A stretch of 7,265 nt of DNA from Alphaproteobacteria bacterium (GCA_016650315.1 JAENVZ010000176.1:1-7265); one strand, 5' to 3'. Positions 1-6,712 are shown, counted from the stretch's first letter. Notes: generated by a model from the letters alone, not told the origin. Numbers and translations are program-made.

Positions 1-727
1 CCATATGAAGCGCAAGCTGCTTGACCAGTTGGCTACGTCGCATGATTTCGACGTGCCGCCAAGCATGGTGGAAGCGGAATTCAATCAGATCTGGAAGCAG
101 CTTGAACATGAAGCGGGTCATGAGGACGATCCCGAGACCGCCAAGGCCGAGATGGAGAAGGACCGTGACGAATATCACGCCATTGCCGTCCGCCGTGTTC
201 GTCTGGGCCTGCTGCTGTCAGAAATCGGTCAGGCCAATGGCGTTGAGGTCAGTCAGGCCGAAACGAACCGTCTGATCATGGAAGCCGCACAGCAGTACAA
301 TCCCAAGGATCGTGAACGCTTTATCCAATATGTGCAGCAGGAACCAATGGCCGCTGCGCAGCTTCGTGCGCCGCTTTATGAGGACAAGGTTGTCGATTTC
401 CTGTTCGAAAAGGCTGAAGTTTCGGATCGTGCGGTAAGCCGTGAGGAACTGGAAGCCGCGATTGAGGCTGAAGATGGCGAGCATGTCCACGGCCCTGGCT
501 GCGGTCATGACCATGATCATGAGGCAAAGCCCAAGAAGGCTCCGGCCAAAAAGCAGGCTGCCAAAAAAGACGCCGCTGCTGAAGAGGCCGTAGAAGCTCC
601 GGTTGAAGAGAAAAAGGCTCCGACCAAGAAAGCCGCAGCAGCCAAGGCGGAAGTCGAAGAAAAACCTGCCGTAAAGAAGGCGCCAGCAAAAAAGCCCGCT
701 GCCAAAAAAGCTGCTGATCCCAAGTAA
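1..727 (+). CDS. tig: Trigger factor, C-terminal part (5' end outside window)
   Basis: Ribosome-associated chaperone and peptidyl-prolyl isomerase that receives nascent chains at the ribosome exit in the cytoplasm. The frame is open to the left edge (codons from base 2), so the Met at 5 is internal and the ribosome-binding and PPIase domains lie outside the window. Counting from that Met, residues 1-135 match the helical substrate-cradling C-terminal domain: a KRKLLDQL helix, the family-typical FDVPPSMVEAEF stretch, then the helical arms. Residues 160-172 form a His/Cys cluster (HVHGPGCGHDHDH), and residues 173-240 are a Lys/Ala/Pro/Glu tail with repeated KKAPAKK units, like a histone H1 tail. 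E. coli trigger factor lacks both. The tail is probably disordered, and metal or nucleic-acid binding by it is inference only. The next gene starts 2 nt after the stop. Family assignment is secure from the C-terminal domain and the tig-clpP-clpX context. Confidence 0.93.
   Translation, partial: HMKRKLLDQLATSHDFDVPPSMVEAEFNQIWKQLEHEAGHEDDPETAKAEMEKDRDEYHAIAVRRVRLGLLLSEIGQANGVEVSQAETNRLIMEAAQQYNPKDRERFIQYVQQEPMAAAQLRAPLYEDKVVDFLFEKAEVSDRAVSREELEAAIEAEDGEHVHGPGCGHDHDHEAKPKKAPAKKQAAKKDAAAEEAVEAPVEEKKAPTKKAAAAKAEVEEKPAVKKAPAKKPAAKKAADPK
533..710 (+). repeat. Imperfect direct repeat in the trigger factor tail
   Basis: Two 37-bp units, 533-569 and 674-710, agree at 32 of 37 positions. They encode KKAPAKK(Q/P)AAKK in the same frame. 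A shorter KKAPTKKAA unit at about 611-637 lies between them. Of the five differences, three are at third codon positions and two are in one codon (CAG versus CCC). The repeat has therefore been kept at protein level. It looks like internal duplication within a low-complexity tail rather than a mobile or regulatory repeat. Confidence 0.7.
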
Positions 728-729
728 AT

Positions 730-1704
730 ATGACGGTGTCGGGGGCAGTGAAGGACGTAACATCGCTGCCCCCGGCCCTGCGTATCGCGGTGCTGTTGCC
801 CTGTTATAATGAGGCAGAAGCAATAGCACAGACGGTTGAGGCATTTGCCAAGGCGCTGCCGCCCGCGAAAATCTATGTCTATGACAATAACAGCACCGAC
901 GGATCGCGCGAGATAGCGGCCCGCGCAGGCGCTATCGTGCGCAGCGTACGGCAACAGGGCAAGGGGCATGTCGTGCGCCGCATGTTCGCCGATGTGGACG
1001 CTGACATTTATATCATGGCCGATGGCGACGCGACCTATGATGCGTCTGCCGCGCCTGCCATGGTGGCTGACATGCTGATGGATAATCTGGACATGGTTGT
1101 CGGCGCACGCAAATCCGAAGTGGATGCGGCCTATCGGCCCGGCCATCGGTTAGGCAACAGGCTGTTGACCGGCCTCCTTCGTCACCTGTTTGGCCGTAGT
1201 TTTACCGATATTTTGTCCGGGTATCGCGTTTTTTCGCGCCGGTTCGTGAAAAGCTTTCCGGTGCTTTCCGTCGGGTTTGAGATCGAAACGGAAATGAGCG
1301 TACACGCGCTGGAACTGCGGATGCCGGTGGCCGAGCGCACTACCGCTTATGCCGCGCGGCCTGACGGTTCGGTAAGCAAGCTGAATACGGTGCGCGATGG
1401 ATGGCGGATATTGCGGACGATTTTCACCCTGTTCCGGGTGGAGCAGCCGATCTGGTTTTTTGGTGCGATTGGCGGGGGCTTGGCGCTCGCCGCGTTGATA
1501 TTGTCCGCACCGTTGTTTGTGACCTATCTGGAAACCGGACTGGTGCCGCGTTTCCCGACGGCGATCCTGGCGACCGGGTTGATGATTATCGCGGCGCTTA
1601 ACGGGATGTGTGGTCTTATACTGGATACCGTGGTGCGGGGCAGGCGAGAGATGCGGCGGCTTGCCTATCTTACTTTTCCGGCACCTGCTGATCTAGCCCC
1701 TTGA
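730..1704 (+). CDS. Family 2 glycosyltransferase, DPM/DPG-synthase type, membrane anchored
   Basis: Predicted to transfer a sugar from a nucleotide donor, probably to a polyprenyl phosphate or membrane glycan, with the catalytic domain in the cytoplasm. Of 324 residues, about 18-215 form a GT-A domain: PCYNE at 24-28, DNNSTDGS at 52-59, the metal/nucleotide DGD at 98-100 within MADGDATYD, and SGYRVFSR at 163-170. Two hydrophobic segments, about 241-263 and 275-298, form a C-terminal anchor, and there is no signal peptide. This layout fits dolichol/undecaprenyl-phosphate sugar synthases and their paralogues; donor and acceptor cannot be read from sequence. The ATG is 2 nt past the tig stop and has no clear Shine-Dalgarno, so translation probably depends on coupling to tig. 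A GTG at 748 is a less likely start. The stop codon lies inside the predicted clpP promoter. The gene is odd in this place: nothing in it suggests a protein-folding role. Codon use looks like that of its neighbours, so no sign of recent transfer. Confidence 0.85.
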   Translation: MTVSGAVKDVTSLPPALRIAVLLPCYNEAEAIAQTVEAFAKALPPAKIYVYDNNSTDGSREIAARAGAIVRSVRQQGKGHVVRRMFADVDADIYIMADGDATYDASAAPAMVADMLMDNLDMVVGARKSEVDAAYRPGHRLGNRLLTGLLRHLFGRSFTDILSGYRVFSRRFVKSFPVLSVGFEIETEMSVHALELRMPVAERTTAYAARPDGSVSKLNTVRDGWRILRTIFTLFRVEQPIWFFGAIGGGLALAALILSAPLFVTYLETGLVPRFPTAILATGLMIIAALNGMCGLILDTVVRGRREMRRLAYLTFPAPADLAP

Positions 1705-1729
1705 AGCCGTGCGCATTTGCCCCGATGTA
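1700..1729 (+). promoter_or_regulatory. Predicted RpoH (sigma-32) heat-shock promoter of clpP
   Basis: CTTGAA at 1700-1705, a 14-nt spacer, then CCCCGATGTA at 1720-1729. The E. coli sigma-32 consensus is CTTGAA, 13-17 nt, CCCCATNTA. The match is complete at -35 and differs at -10 by one extra G. Transcription would start near 1735, leaving a leader of about 30 nt before the clpP ATG at 1765. The -35 element contains the TGA stop of the glycosyltransferase. The -10 lies in a small inverted repeat, GCCCC and GGGGC at 1719-1734. ClpP is heat-shock induced in many proteobacteria, and a cognate rpoH lies about 3 kb away. Assigned by motif only. Confidence 0.75.
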
Positions 1730-1764
1730 GGGGCGGCACATCGATAAAGAGAAGAAAGAGTCTC

Positions 1765-2409
1765 ATGCACGATAGATTTCCTGATCCAGTAAGCGGCCTT
1801 GTTCCCATCGTCATCGAACAGTCGAATCGCGGCGAACGCAGTTTCGATATTTTTTCGCGGCTGTTGCGGGAACGGATCGTGTTTGTGACCGGCGGGGTCG
1901 AAGATCAGATGGCCTCGATCATCGTGGCCCAGCTTCTGTTCCTGGAATCGGAAAATCCGAAAAAGGACATCTGGATGTACATCAACTCGCCGGGCGGCGT
2001 TGTGACGGCTGGCATGGCCATCCATGACACCATGAAATATATCCGCCCGCAGGTTGGAACCGTCTGCATCGGTCAGGCGGCGTCCATGGGCAGCTTCTTG
2101 TTGGCGTCAGGAGAGCCGGGCAAGCGTATTGCCATGGCCAATGCCCGGATCATGGTGCATCAGCCATCGGGCGGGGCGCAGGGCATGGCGTCGGATATCG
2201 AAATCCAGGCCAAGGAAATCCTGCGCATCCGCAGTCGGATGAACGGGCTTTATGCTAAATATACGGGGCAAGCGCTGGAAAAGATTGAAGCCGCGATGGA
2301 CCGCGATACTTTTCTGGAGGCAGACGAGGCCAAGGTATTTGGTCTGGTCGATGAAGTGTATGACAAGCGTCCTGCACCTTCTGAAGATTCAGACAAGGCC
2401 GGGAGTTGA
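1765..2409 (+). CDS. clpP: ATP-dependent Clp protease proteolytic subunit ClpP
   Basis: Serine peptidase that forms a double seven-membered barrel and degrades proteins unfolded and fed to it by ClpX or ClpA in the cytoplasm. The 214-residue product has the usual length. The catalytic triad is visible: Ser107 in [12 protein letters not shown], His132 in MVHQPSGG and Asp181 in MDRDTFLEA. The substrate-binding strand [11 protein letters not shown] is at 73-83. The start at 1765 is chosen over an upstream in-frame TTG at 1717. It gives [14 protein letters not shown], a normal ClpP N-terminus, and follows a purine-rich AAGAAAGAG ribosome binding site. The TTG would also lie upstream of the predicted transcript start. 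The gene follows the glycosyltransferase by 60 bp, with its own heat-shock promoter there, and clpX follows after 266 bp. ClpX, its usual partner, is present and intact in this window. Confidence 0.98.
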   Translation: MHDRFPDPVSGLVPIVIEQSNRGERSFDIFSRLLRERIVFVTGGVEDQMASIIVAQLLFLESENPKKDIWMYINSPGGVVTAGMAIHDTMKYIRPQVGTVCIGQAASMGSFLLASGEPGKRIAMANARIMVHQPSGGAQGMASDIEIQAKEILRIRSRMNGLYAKYTGQALEKIEAAMDRDTFLEADEAKVFGLVDEVYDKRPAPSEDSDKAGS

Positions 2410-2499
2410 GTTGAAGCGTAGCTGATTGTTTTGGCATGAAATCATGAGGGATGGAGGTGGCGCTCCTTTCCATATTCCATGTCTGTCATGCAGCGGATT

Positions 2500-2540
2500 G
2501 GCGTCTTAACGTAAAAATATCGGAAAAAAGGCGTTAACGT
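2500..2540 (+). repeat. Imperfect direct repeat GGCGT(CT)TAACGT upstream of clpX
   Basis: GGCGTCTTAACGT at 2500-2512 and GGCGTTAACGT at 2530-2540 differ by a 2-nt gap and start 30 bp apart, about three helical turns. The second copy contains the palindrome GTTAAC. Such spacing can suit a pair of regulator sites, but I do not recognise the motif and two copies could arise by chance. Confidence 0.35.
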
Positions 2541-2561
2541 GTTTGCAGCGATGAATATGAC
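2534..2561 (+). promoter_or_regulatory. Possible vegetative promoter for clpX
   Basis: TTAACG at 2534-2539 (4 of 6 to TTGACA), a 16-nt spacer, then TATGAC at 2556-2561 (4 of 6 to TATAAT). This would give a leader of roughly 110 nt before the clpX ATG. It is the best sigma-70-like pair I found in the gap, but the match is modest, and alphaproteobacterial promoters are poorly predicted by this consensus. Confidence 0.25.
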
Positions 2562-2642
2562 AGTTTACCTTTTACACAGCGCCCTAAACAAGAATTGCCA
2601 TTGTTTGATGTCGGGGATGTGGGTTAGCATGCCGAATGCATA

Positions 2643-2664
2643 TGTGCCTACGGGATCGGGCACA
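2643..2664 (+). promoter_or_regulatory. Small hairpin directly before the clpX ribosome binding site
   Basis: TGTGCC at 2643-2648 pairs perfectly with GGCACA at 2659-2664 across a 10-nt loop. The Shine-Dalgarno AGGGAAGG at 2664-2671 begins at the last base of the stem. The structure leaves the ribosome binding site mostly single-stranded, so it may shape the leader without hiding the start. The stem is only 6 bp; a role is inference. Confidence 0.3.
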
Positions 2665-2675
2665 GGGAAGGTAAG

Positions 2676-3941
2676 ATGACAAAATTGACGGGTTCTGATT
2701 CGAAAAGCACGCTTTACTGCAGCTTTTGTGGAAAGTCGCAACATGAGGTGCGCAAGCTGATCGCAGGGCCGACCGTCTTCATTTGCGATGAATGCGTTGA
2801 ATTGTGCAACGACATCATCCGCGAAGAAACCAAGGGCGGACTTGTCGGCAAGAAGGACGGTGGCGTTCCAACGCCAATCGAAATCTGCGACGTCCTGGAT
2901 GATTATGTCATCGGCCAGCAACGCGCCAAGCGCGTCCTGTCGGTCGCCGTGCACAATCATTACAAGCGATTGAACCATGGCACCAAGTCGGGTGAAGTCG
3001 AACTGGCCAAATCGAACATCCTGCTTGTCGGCCCGACAGGGTGCGGCAAGACGCTATTGGCCCAGACGCTGGCCAAGACGTTCGATGTGCCCTTCACCAT
3101 GGCGGATGCGACCACGCTCACCGAAGCGGGCTATGTCGGCGAGGATGTTGAGAACATCATTCTGAAGCTGTTGCAGGCGAGCGACTATAATGTCGAAAAG
3201 GCGCAGCGCGGCATCGTCTATATCGACGAAATCGACAAAATCAGCCGCAAGGCGGAAAATCCTTCCATCACCCGCGACGTATCGGGGGAGGGTGTGCAGC
3301 AGGCTTTGCTCAAGCTGATGGAAGGCACCACGGCCAGCGTTCCACCGCAGGGCGGTCGCAAGCATCCGCAGCAAGAATTCCTGCAGGTCGATACGACCAA
3401 TATCCTTTTCATCTGCGGCGGTGCGTTCGCGGGTCTGGAAAAGATCATCGGAGACCGGCTGGAAGCCAAGTCCATCGGATTTGGTGCGCATGTCGCGGCC
3501 CCTGATGAGCGCCGCACGGGTGAGCTTCTGCGTTCATGCGAACCAGAGGATTTGCTGAAATTCGGCCTGATCCCTGAATTTGTCGGTCGTCTCCCCGTCA
3601 TTGCGACGCTGGAGGATCTCGACAATGAAGCGCTGGTCAAAATTCTGGCCCAACCGAAAAACGCCTTGGTCAAACAGTATAAAAAGCTGTTCGACATGGA
3701 AGACGTAGATCTGACCTTTACCGATGATGCGCTGGTCTCCATTGCCAAGCGGGCGATCGAACGCAAGACGGGGGCACGCGGTTTGCGCTCCATTCTGGAA
3801 GCGATCCTGCTTGATACGATGTTCGATCTTCCCTCCATGCAGGGCGTGGGTGAGGTCGTGATTGACAAGGATGTTGTCGATGGCCGCAAGGAACCTGTGC
3901 GGGTTTTCAGCGAACGCCGGAAGACAGGCGACGCCGCCTGA
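2676..3941 (+). CDS. clpX: ATP-dependent Clp protease ATP-binding subunit ClpX
   Basis: Hexameric AAA+ unfoldase that recognises tagged or specific substrates, unfolds them with ATP and threads them into ClpP. The 421-residue product is full length. A C4 zinc-binding N-domain uses Cys15, Cys18, Cys37 and Cys40. The AAA+ core shows Walker A GPTGCGKT at 119-126, the GYVG pore loop at 152-155, Walker B IVYIDEID at 180-187, the RKH loop at 228-230, and the ClpP-docking IGF loop at 267-269. It also has the arginine finger region EFVGRLP (Arg305) and sensor 2 GARGLR at 366-371. All key residues are present. The ATG at 2676 follows a strong AGGGAAGG ribosome binding site by 4 nt. In many alphaproteobacteria lon follows clpX; here a terminator and a convergent mtgA follow instead. 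In alphaproteobacteria ClpXP also degrades cell-cycle regulators such as CtrA, which is relevant to the chpT-like gene at the right edge. Confidence 0.99.
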   Translation: MTKLTGSDSKSTLYCSFCGKSQHEVRKLIAGPTVFICDECVELCNDIIREETKGGLVGKKDGGVPTPIEICDVLDDYVIGQQRAKRVLSVAVHNHYKRLNHGTKSGEVELAKSNILLVGPTGCGKTLLAQTLAKTFDVPFTMADATTLTEAGYVGEDVENIILKLLQASDYNVEKAQRGIVYIDEIDKISRKAENPSITRDVSGEGVQQALLKLMEGTTASVPPQGGRKHPQQEFLQVDTTNILFICGGAFAGLEKIIGDRLEAKSIGFGAHVAAPDERRTGELLRSCEPEDLLKFGLIPEFVGRLPVIATLEDLDNEALVKILAQPKNALVKQYKKLFDMEDVDLTFTDDALVSIAKRAIERKTGARGLRSILEAILLDTMFDLPSMQGVGEVVIDKDVVDGRKEPVRVFSERRKTGDAA

Positions 3942-3965
3942 ACCTGAAATTTCCATGAGTAAGTG

Positions 3966-3998
3966 ATGGTCCGCATCGATTGATGCGGGCCATTTTTT
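3966..3998 (+). terminator. Intrinsic terminator of clpX
   Basis: A 12-bp stem, 3966-3977 with 3982-3993, containing one G-T pair and closed by a GATT loop, is followed by a run of six T at 3993-3998. It begins 24 bp after the clpX stop and ends 6 bp before the mtgA stop on the other strand. Read on the minus strand, the hairpin is present but no U-run follows, so termination of mtgA transcripts here would be weaker. Confidence 0.9.
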
Positions 3999-4004
3999 AG
4001 CGCC

Positions 4005-4694
4005 TTACTTCAGGCAGGCATCCAGCCCTTGCCTCCGCACTACGCCAATGCGCCGCGTAATGCTGTTGCCATAACGGCGTGTAAACCCTGAAGGCGCGAT
4101 TGCTGCACGTTTTTTGGGCTGGGGAAGGACCGCGGCGATGCGTGCGGCCTCGCTGGGGGAAAGCTGGGACGCACCGTGATGGAAATAACGGATGGCGCCT
4201 GCCTGCACCCCATAGGTGCCGATGCCGGTTTCCGCGATATTCAAATACACTTCCATGATCCGGTGCTTGGTCCACAGCGTTTCGATCAGCACGGTGAACC
4301 ATGCCTCCAATCCCTTGCGGAAAAAACCGCCGCCCTGCCATAAAAAAGCGTTTTTGGCGGTTTGCTGGCTGACGGTCGATCCGCCGCGAATCTTGCCGCC
4401 GCGCAGGTTGCGGAGCATGGCGCCTTCAATGGCTTGGGCATCAAAGCCGTGATGCGAACAAAATTTGCTGTCCTCTGCCGCGATGGCAGCACGGGCCATG
4501 TCAGGGTCGATCTTGCTGAGCGGGGTCCAGTCTTTCGTAATCCCGTTGCCGTCCAATATCATGGTCGCGGTTACTGGTGGCGGCACGACGCGGTAGAGCA
4601 GAACCCACAGCACCGAAAACAGAATGAAATAAAGGAATATCTTGCCTGATAGCTTCAAAAAGCGGCGTGAGCGCGTACGGGGTCTGTTTGCCAT
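4005..4694 (-). CDS. mtgA: Monofunctional biosynthetic peptidoglycan transglycosylase
   Basis: Polymerises lipid II into glycan strands at the periplasmic face of the inner membrane, without a transpeptidase domain. The 229-residue product has the usual MtgA length: a basic N-terminus, one membrane anchor at about 16-36, then a GT51 domain. Conserved motifs are [14 protein letters not shown] with catalytic Glu74, [12 protein letters not shown] at 104-115, RKGLE at 126-130, and RIMEVYLN with the second catalytic Glu148. No PBP transpeptidase domain follows. The ATG at 4694 gives a good short basic N-terminus before the anchor, but no clear Shine-Dalgarno precedes it; an ATG at 4701 is in another frame. 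A strong terminator separates it from rpoH, so it probably has its own promoter in the approximately 40-bp gap, which I cannot identify with confidence. It converges on clpX. Confidence 0.96.
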   Translation of the reverse strand: MANRPRTRSRRFLKLSGKIFLYFILFSVLWVLLYRVVPPPVTATMILDGNGITKDWTPLSKIDPDMARAAIAAEDSKFCSHHGFDAQAIEGAMLRNLRGGKIRGGSTVSQQTAKNAFLWQGGGFFRKGLEAWFTVLIETLWTKHRIMEVYLNIAETGIGTYGVQAGAIRYFHHGASQLSPSEAARIAAVLPQPKKRAAIAPSGFTRRYGNSITRRIGVVRRQGLDACLK

Positions 4695-4735
4695 GCGCCA
4701 TGATTAGCGTGCAGTTTTTCGTACGTCATCAGGGG

Positions 4736-4769
4736 AAATGAAAAGCCCCTCCGCAAAAGGAGGGGCTTT
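4736..4769 (-). terminator. Intrinsic terminator of rpoH
   Basis: A perfect 11-bp stem (4742-4752 with 4759-4769) closes a 6-nt loop. Reading on the minus strand it ends in TTTT and then CATTT. It begins 6 bp past the rpoH stop and isolates rpoH from mtgA. The stem is GC-rich and also flanked by A/T on the other side, so it could act in both directions, but only rpoH arrives here by annotation. Confidence 0.9.
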
Positions 4770-4775
4770 GAGAGT

Positions 4776-5681
4776 TTACATGGCCGGAAGCAGCCTTTTG
4801 TCGCCCGCAATCCGCATCACAGCCTTTTGCAGCTTTTCAAATGCACGGACCTCGATCTGGCGGACGCGCTCACGGCTGACGCCATAGACCTGGCTCAGTT
4901 CTTCAAGCGTCTTTGGCTCTTCGGCCAGACGCCGTTCGGCCAATATATGTTTTTCGCGCTCGTTCAGGTCCGCCATGGCCGCCACCAGCATTTCATGGCG
5001 TACATTGGCTTCCTGCGCCTCGGCGACACGCTCGTCCTGCAATGGGCCATCGTCTGACAGCCAGTCTTGCCATTGCCCATCGCCATCTTCGCGCATGGGA
5101 ACGTTGAGCGACGTGTCGCCGCCCATCGCCATGCGGCGGTTCATGCTGACAACATCAGCTTCCGTCACGCCCAGATGGGTGGCGATCTTTTCTACGTCCT
5201 CGGGGCGCAGATCGCCATCCTCGAACGCTTCAAGGTTGTTCTTCATCCGGCGCAGGTTGAAGAACAGCTTCTTCTGCGCCGCCGTGGTGCCCATCTTGAC
5301 GAGGCTCCAGCTACGCAGGATGAATTCCTGGATCGACGCACGAATCCACCACATCGCATAGGTCGCCAGACGGAAACCGCGATCCGGCTCAAATTTCTTT
5401 ACGCCCTGCATCAGGCCGATATTGCCTTCCGAAATCAGTTCGGAAACCGGCAGGCCATAGCCGCGATAGCCCATGGCGATCTTTGCCACCAGACGCAGAT
5501 GCGACGTAACAAGCTGGGCCGCAGCCTCAGGATCCTGATGCTCGGCATAACGTTTCGCAAGCATATATTCCTGCTCTGGCTTGAGGATCGGAAATTTCCG
5601 AATCTCCGCCAGATAGCGGTTTAGACTGGCATCACCGCCAAGCGCGGGAATTGTCGCGGGGACATTTGTTCCACTGGCCAT
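4776..5681 (-). CDS. rpoH: RNA polymerase heat-shock sigma factor RpoH (sigma-32)
   Basis: Directs RNA polymerase to heat-shock promoters for chaperones and proteases. The 301 residues fit the family. Region 2 spans about 49-120, including GNIGLMQGVKKFEPDRGFRL and YAMWWIRASIQEFILRSW. The RpoH box QKKLFFNLR is at 136-144 and separates RpoH from RpoD and RpoS. The region 4 helix-turn-helix is at about 258-284 (TLEELSQVYGVSRERVRQIE). The ATG at 5681 is the only sensible start: an upstream in-frame GTG is followed at once by a stop codon. A weak GTGAG precedes it as ribosome binding site. rluD lies 74 bp upstream on the same strand, and the transcript ends at the hairpin just downstream. Many alphaproteobacteria carry more than one rpoH; only one is visible here. 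The clpP promoter at 1700-1729 is a likely target. Confidence 0.98.
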   Translation of the reverse strand: MASGTNVPATIPALGGDASLNRYLAEIRKFPILKPEQEYMLAKRYAEHQDPEAAAQLVTSHLRLVAKIAMGYRGYGLPVSELISEGNIGLMQGVKKFEPDRGFRLATYAMWWIRASIQEFILRSWSLVKMGTTAAQKKLFFNLRRMKNNLEAFEDGDLRPEDVEKIATHLGVTEADVVSMNRRMAMGGDTSLNVPMREDGDGQWQDWLSDDGPLQDERVAEAQEANVRHEMLVAAMADLNEREKHILAERRLAEEPKTLEELSQVYGVSRERVRQIEVRAFEKLQKAVMRIAGDKRLLPAM

Positions 5682-5746
5682 GATTGTTCAACTCACTTTC
5701 CCTGTGTGCCGTGAACGATTTCTATCCGCTTCTGGCACCTTTACTT

Positions 5747-5762
5747 TATACGTATCTATACG
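5747..5762. repeat. Overlapping palindromes and TATACG repeats upstream of rpoH
   Basis: TATACG occurs at 5747-5752 and again at 5757-5762, exactly 10 bp apart. The same bases form two overlapping inverted repeats: ATACGTAT (5748-5755) and CGTATCTATACG (arms 5751-5755 and 5758-5762). They cover the rluD stop codon and lie 66-81 bp upstream of the rpoH start. The spacing of one helical turn would suit a regulator or a promoter element (on the minus strand the block reads into TATAAAG). No known operator is recognised. Confidence 0.4.
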
Positions 5763-6712
5763 CGAAGCTGCCTTAACAGTTCCTGCATGTCACCAGGAAT
5801 TTCGCTTTGGAACACCAAAGAGTTACTATTCACTGGATGGATAAAGCCAAGCCGTGCCGCATGCAATGCCTGACGGTGGAAACCCAGCGTTTCCAATATT
5901 GGCCGATGGGCCTTGCGTGGCCGTCCATAGACCTGATCACCCAGCAGCGCGTGGCCGATATGCGCCATATGGACGCGCACCTGATGCGTCCGTCCGGTTT
6001 CCAGCCGGCATTCGATCAGAGCCGCCTCATTCAACATTTCGCGCACCACGTAATGGGTTATAGCATGCTTGCCGCGTCCTTCGTGCTGGATCGCCATCTT
6101 TTTGCGGTCGGACGGTGACCGCCCAACCCACGCATTGACAGTTCCGCTAGAGGGGGAGGGACGTCCGCTGACGATGGCGGCATAGCGCCGGTCAATGCTG
6201 TGCGCGGCAAATTGGGTTGCCAGCCCTTCATGCGCCTTGTCCGTTTTGGCGACAACAAGCAGACCGGACGTGTCCTTGTCGATCCGATGCACGATCCCGG
6301 GCCGCGCGACGCCGCCAATCCCCGAAAGTTGCCCCCGGCAATGGTGGAGCAGCGCGTTGACCAGTGTTCCATCGGCATTGCCCGCCGCAGGATGGACGAC
6401 AAGGCCCGCAGGCTTGTCGATCACGATCAGATATTCATCCTCATAAGCGATGACGAGCGGGATGTCCTGTGGCATCGCCTGCGCCACGATCGGTGGCGGA
6501 ACGGCAATTTCATAACATTGTCCTTCTCGGACCTTGGCGGATGGATCGGTTACGGCAGCCCGGCCGGACAAAGTAACGTTTCCGGCAAGAATCAAGGCCT
6601 TGAATCGCTCACGCGACACGTCCGGCACCAGCGTTGCAAGCGCCCGGTCAAGCCGCATGCCGCCGCAATCGTCGGTGATGGTCGTGTTGATACTGGAAGC
6701 CCCCGGATTCAC
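5756..6712 (-). CDS. rluD: RluA/RluD-family 23S rRNA pseudouridine synthase
   Basis: Converts uridines to pseudouridine in ribosomal RNA; RluD acts on helix 69 of 23S rRNA. The 318-residue product has an N-terminal S4-like RNA-binding domain at about 19-70 (MRLDRALATLVPDVSRERF) and a catalytic domain. The catalytic domain shows the motif I stretch DKPAGLVVHPA at 99-109, the catalytic Asp145 in HRIDKDTSG, and the uracil-pocket stretch LETGRTHQVRVHM at 237-249. Choice of RluD over RluA or RluC rests on the S4 domain, the length and the HRIDKDTSG form; the exact target sites cannot be read. The start is a GTG at 6712: an in-frame TAA lies two codons upstream, and the next Met (residue 19) is at the edge of the S4 domain. 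No Shine-Dalgarno precedes the GTG. The gene is divergent from the M67 gene with 16 bp between, and rpoH follows 74 bp downstream, possibly cotranscribed. Confidence 0.93.
   Translation of the reverse strand: MNPGASSINTTITDDCGGMRLDRALATLVPDVSRERFKALILAGNVTLSGRAAVTDPSAKVREGQCYEIAVPPPIVAQAMPQDIPLVIAYEDEYLIVIDKPAGLVVHPAAGNADGTLVNALLHHCRGQLSGIGGVARPGIVHRIDKDTSGLLVVAKTDKAHEGLATQFAAHSIDRRYAAIVSGRPSPSSGTVNAWVGRSPSDRKKMAIQHEGRGKHAITHYVVREMLNEAALIECRLETGRTHQVRVHMAHIGHALLGDQVYGRPRKAHRPILETLGFHRQALHAARLGFIHPVNSNSLVFQSEIPGDMQELLRQLRV

Larger units (their letters stand above)
2410..2675. other. clpP-clpX intergenic region (266 bp)
   Basis: No credible gene: the only ATG-started frames here are about 20 codons or fewer and lack ribosome binding sites. 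The stretch is more AT-rich than its surroundings, especially 2505-2580. It holds a weak inverted repeat near the clpP end (GGAG 2453-2456, CTCC 2463-2466, followed by TTT), too short to call a terminator. It also holds two TTAACG-containing repeats, a possible vegetative promoter, and a hairpin just before the clpX ribosome binding site. The length and composition suggest that clpX has its own promoter as well as any read-through from clpP. Confidence 0.5.

Noticed and set aside
218..844. Long minus-strand open frames opposite tig and the glycosyltransferase (218-844, 517-1146)
   Set aside because: They lie opposite well-supported genes, have low-complexity translations derived from the Lys/Ala tail, and show no family motif.
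1719..1734. GCCCC-GATGTA-GGGGC inverted repeat as an operator or terminator
   Set aside because: The arms are only 5 bp, the CCCC is explained by the sigma-32 -10 element, and no T-run follows.
1717..1764. In-frame TTG start that would lengthen ClpP by 16 residues
   Set aside because: The added residues do not resemble a ClpP N-terminus, no ribosome binding site precedes the TTG, and it lies upstream of the predicted transcript start; the ATG at 1765 has a purine-rich site.
2451..2473. GGAG/CTCC hairpin followed by TTT as a clpP terminator
   Set aside because: A 4-bp stem with three T is too weak to support a call.
2507..2537. Two TTAA sites before clpX as a CtrA box
   Set aside because: The CtrA box is TTAA-N7-TTAA; here the two TTAA are 23 nt apart.
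3218..3976. 252-codon minus-strand frame opposite clpX
   Set aside because: Ser/Arg-rich translation typical of the antisense of a GC-rich gene; clpX on the other strand is complete.
5067..5624. 185-codon plus-strand frame opposite rpoH
   Set aside because: Antisense shadow of a complete rpoH, with no recognisable domain and no ribosome binding site.
5706..5738. GTGCC/GGCAC pairing in the rpoH leader as an RNA thermometer
   Set aside because: The stem is 5 bp across a 23-nt loop and does not reach the ribosome binding site or start codon.
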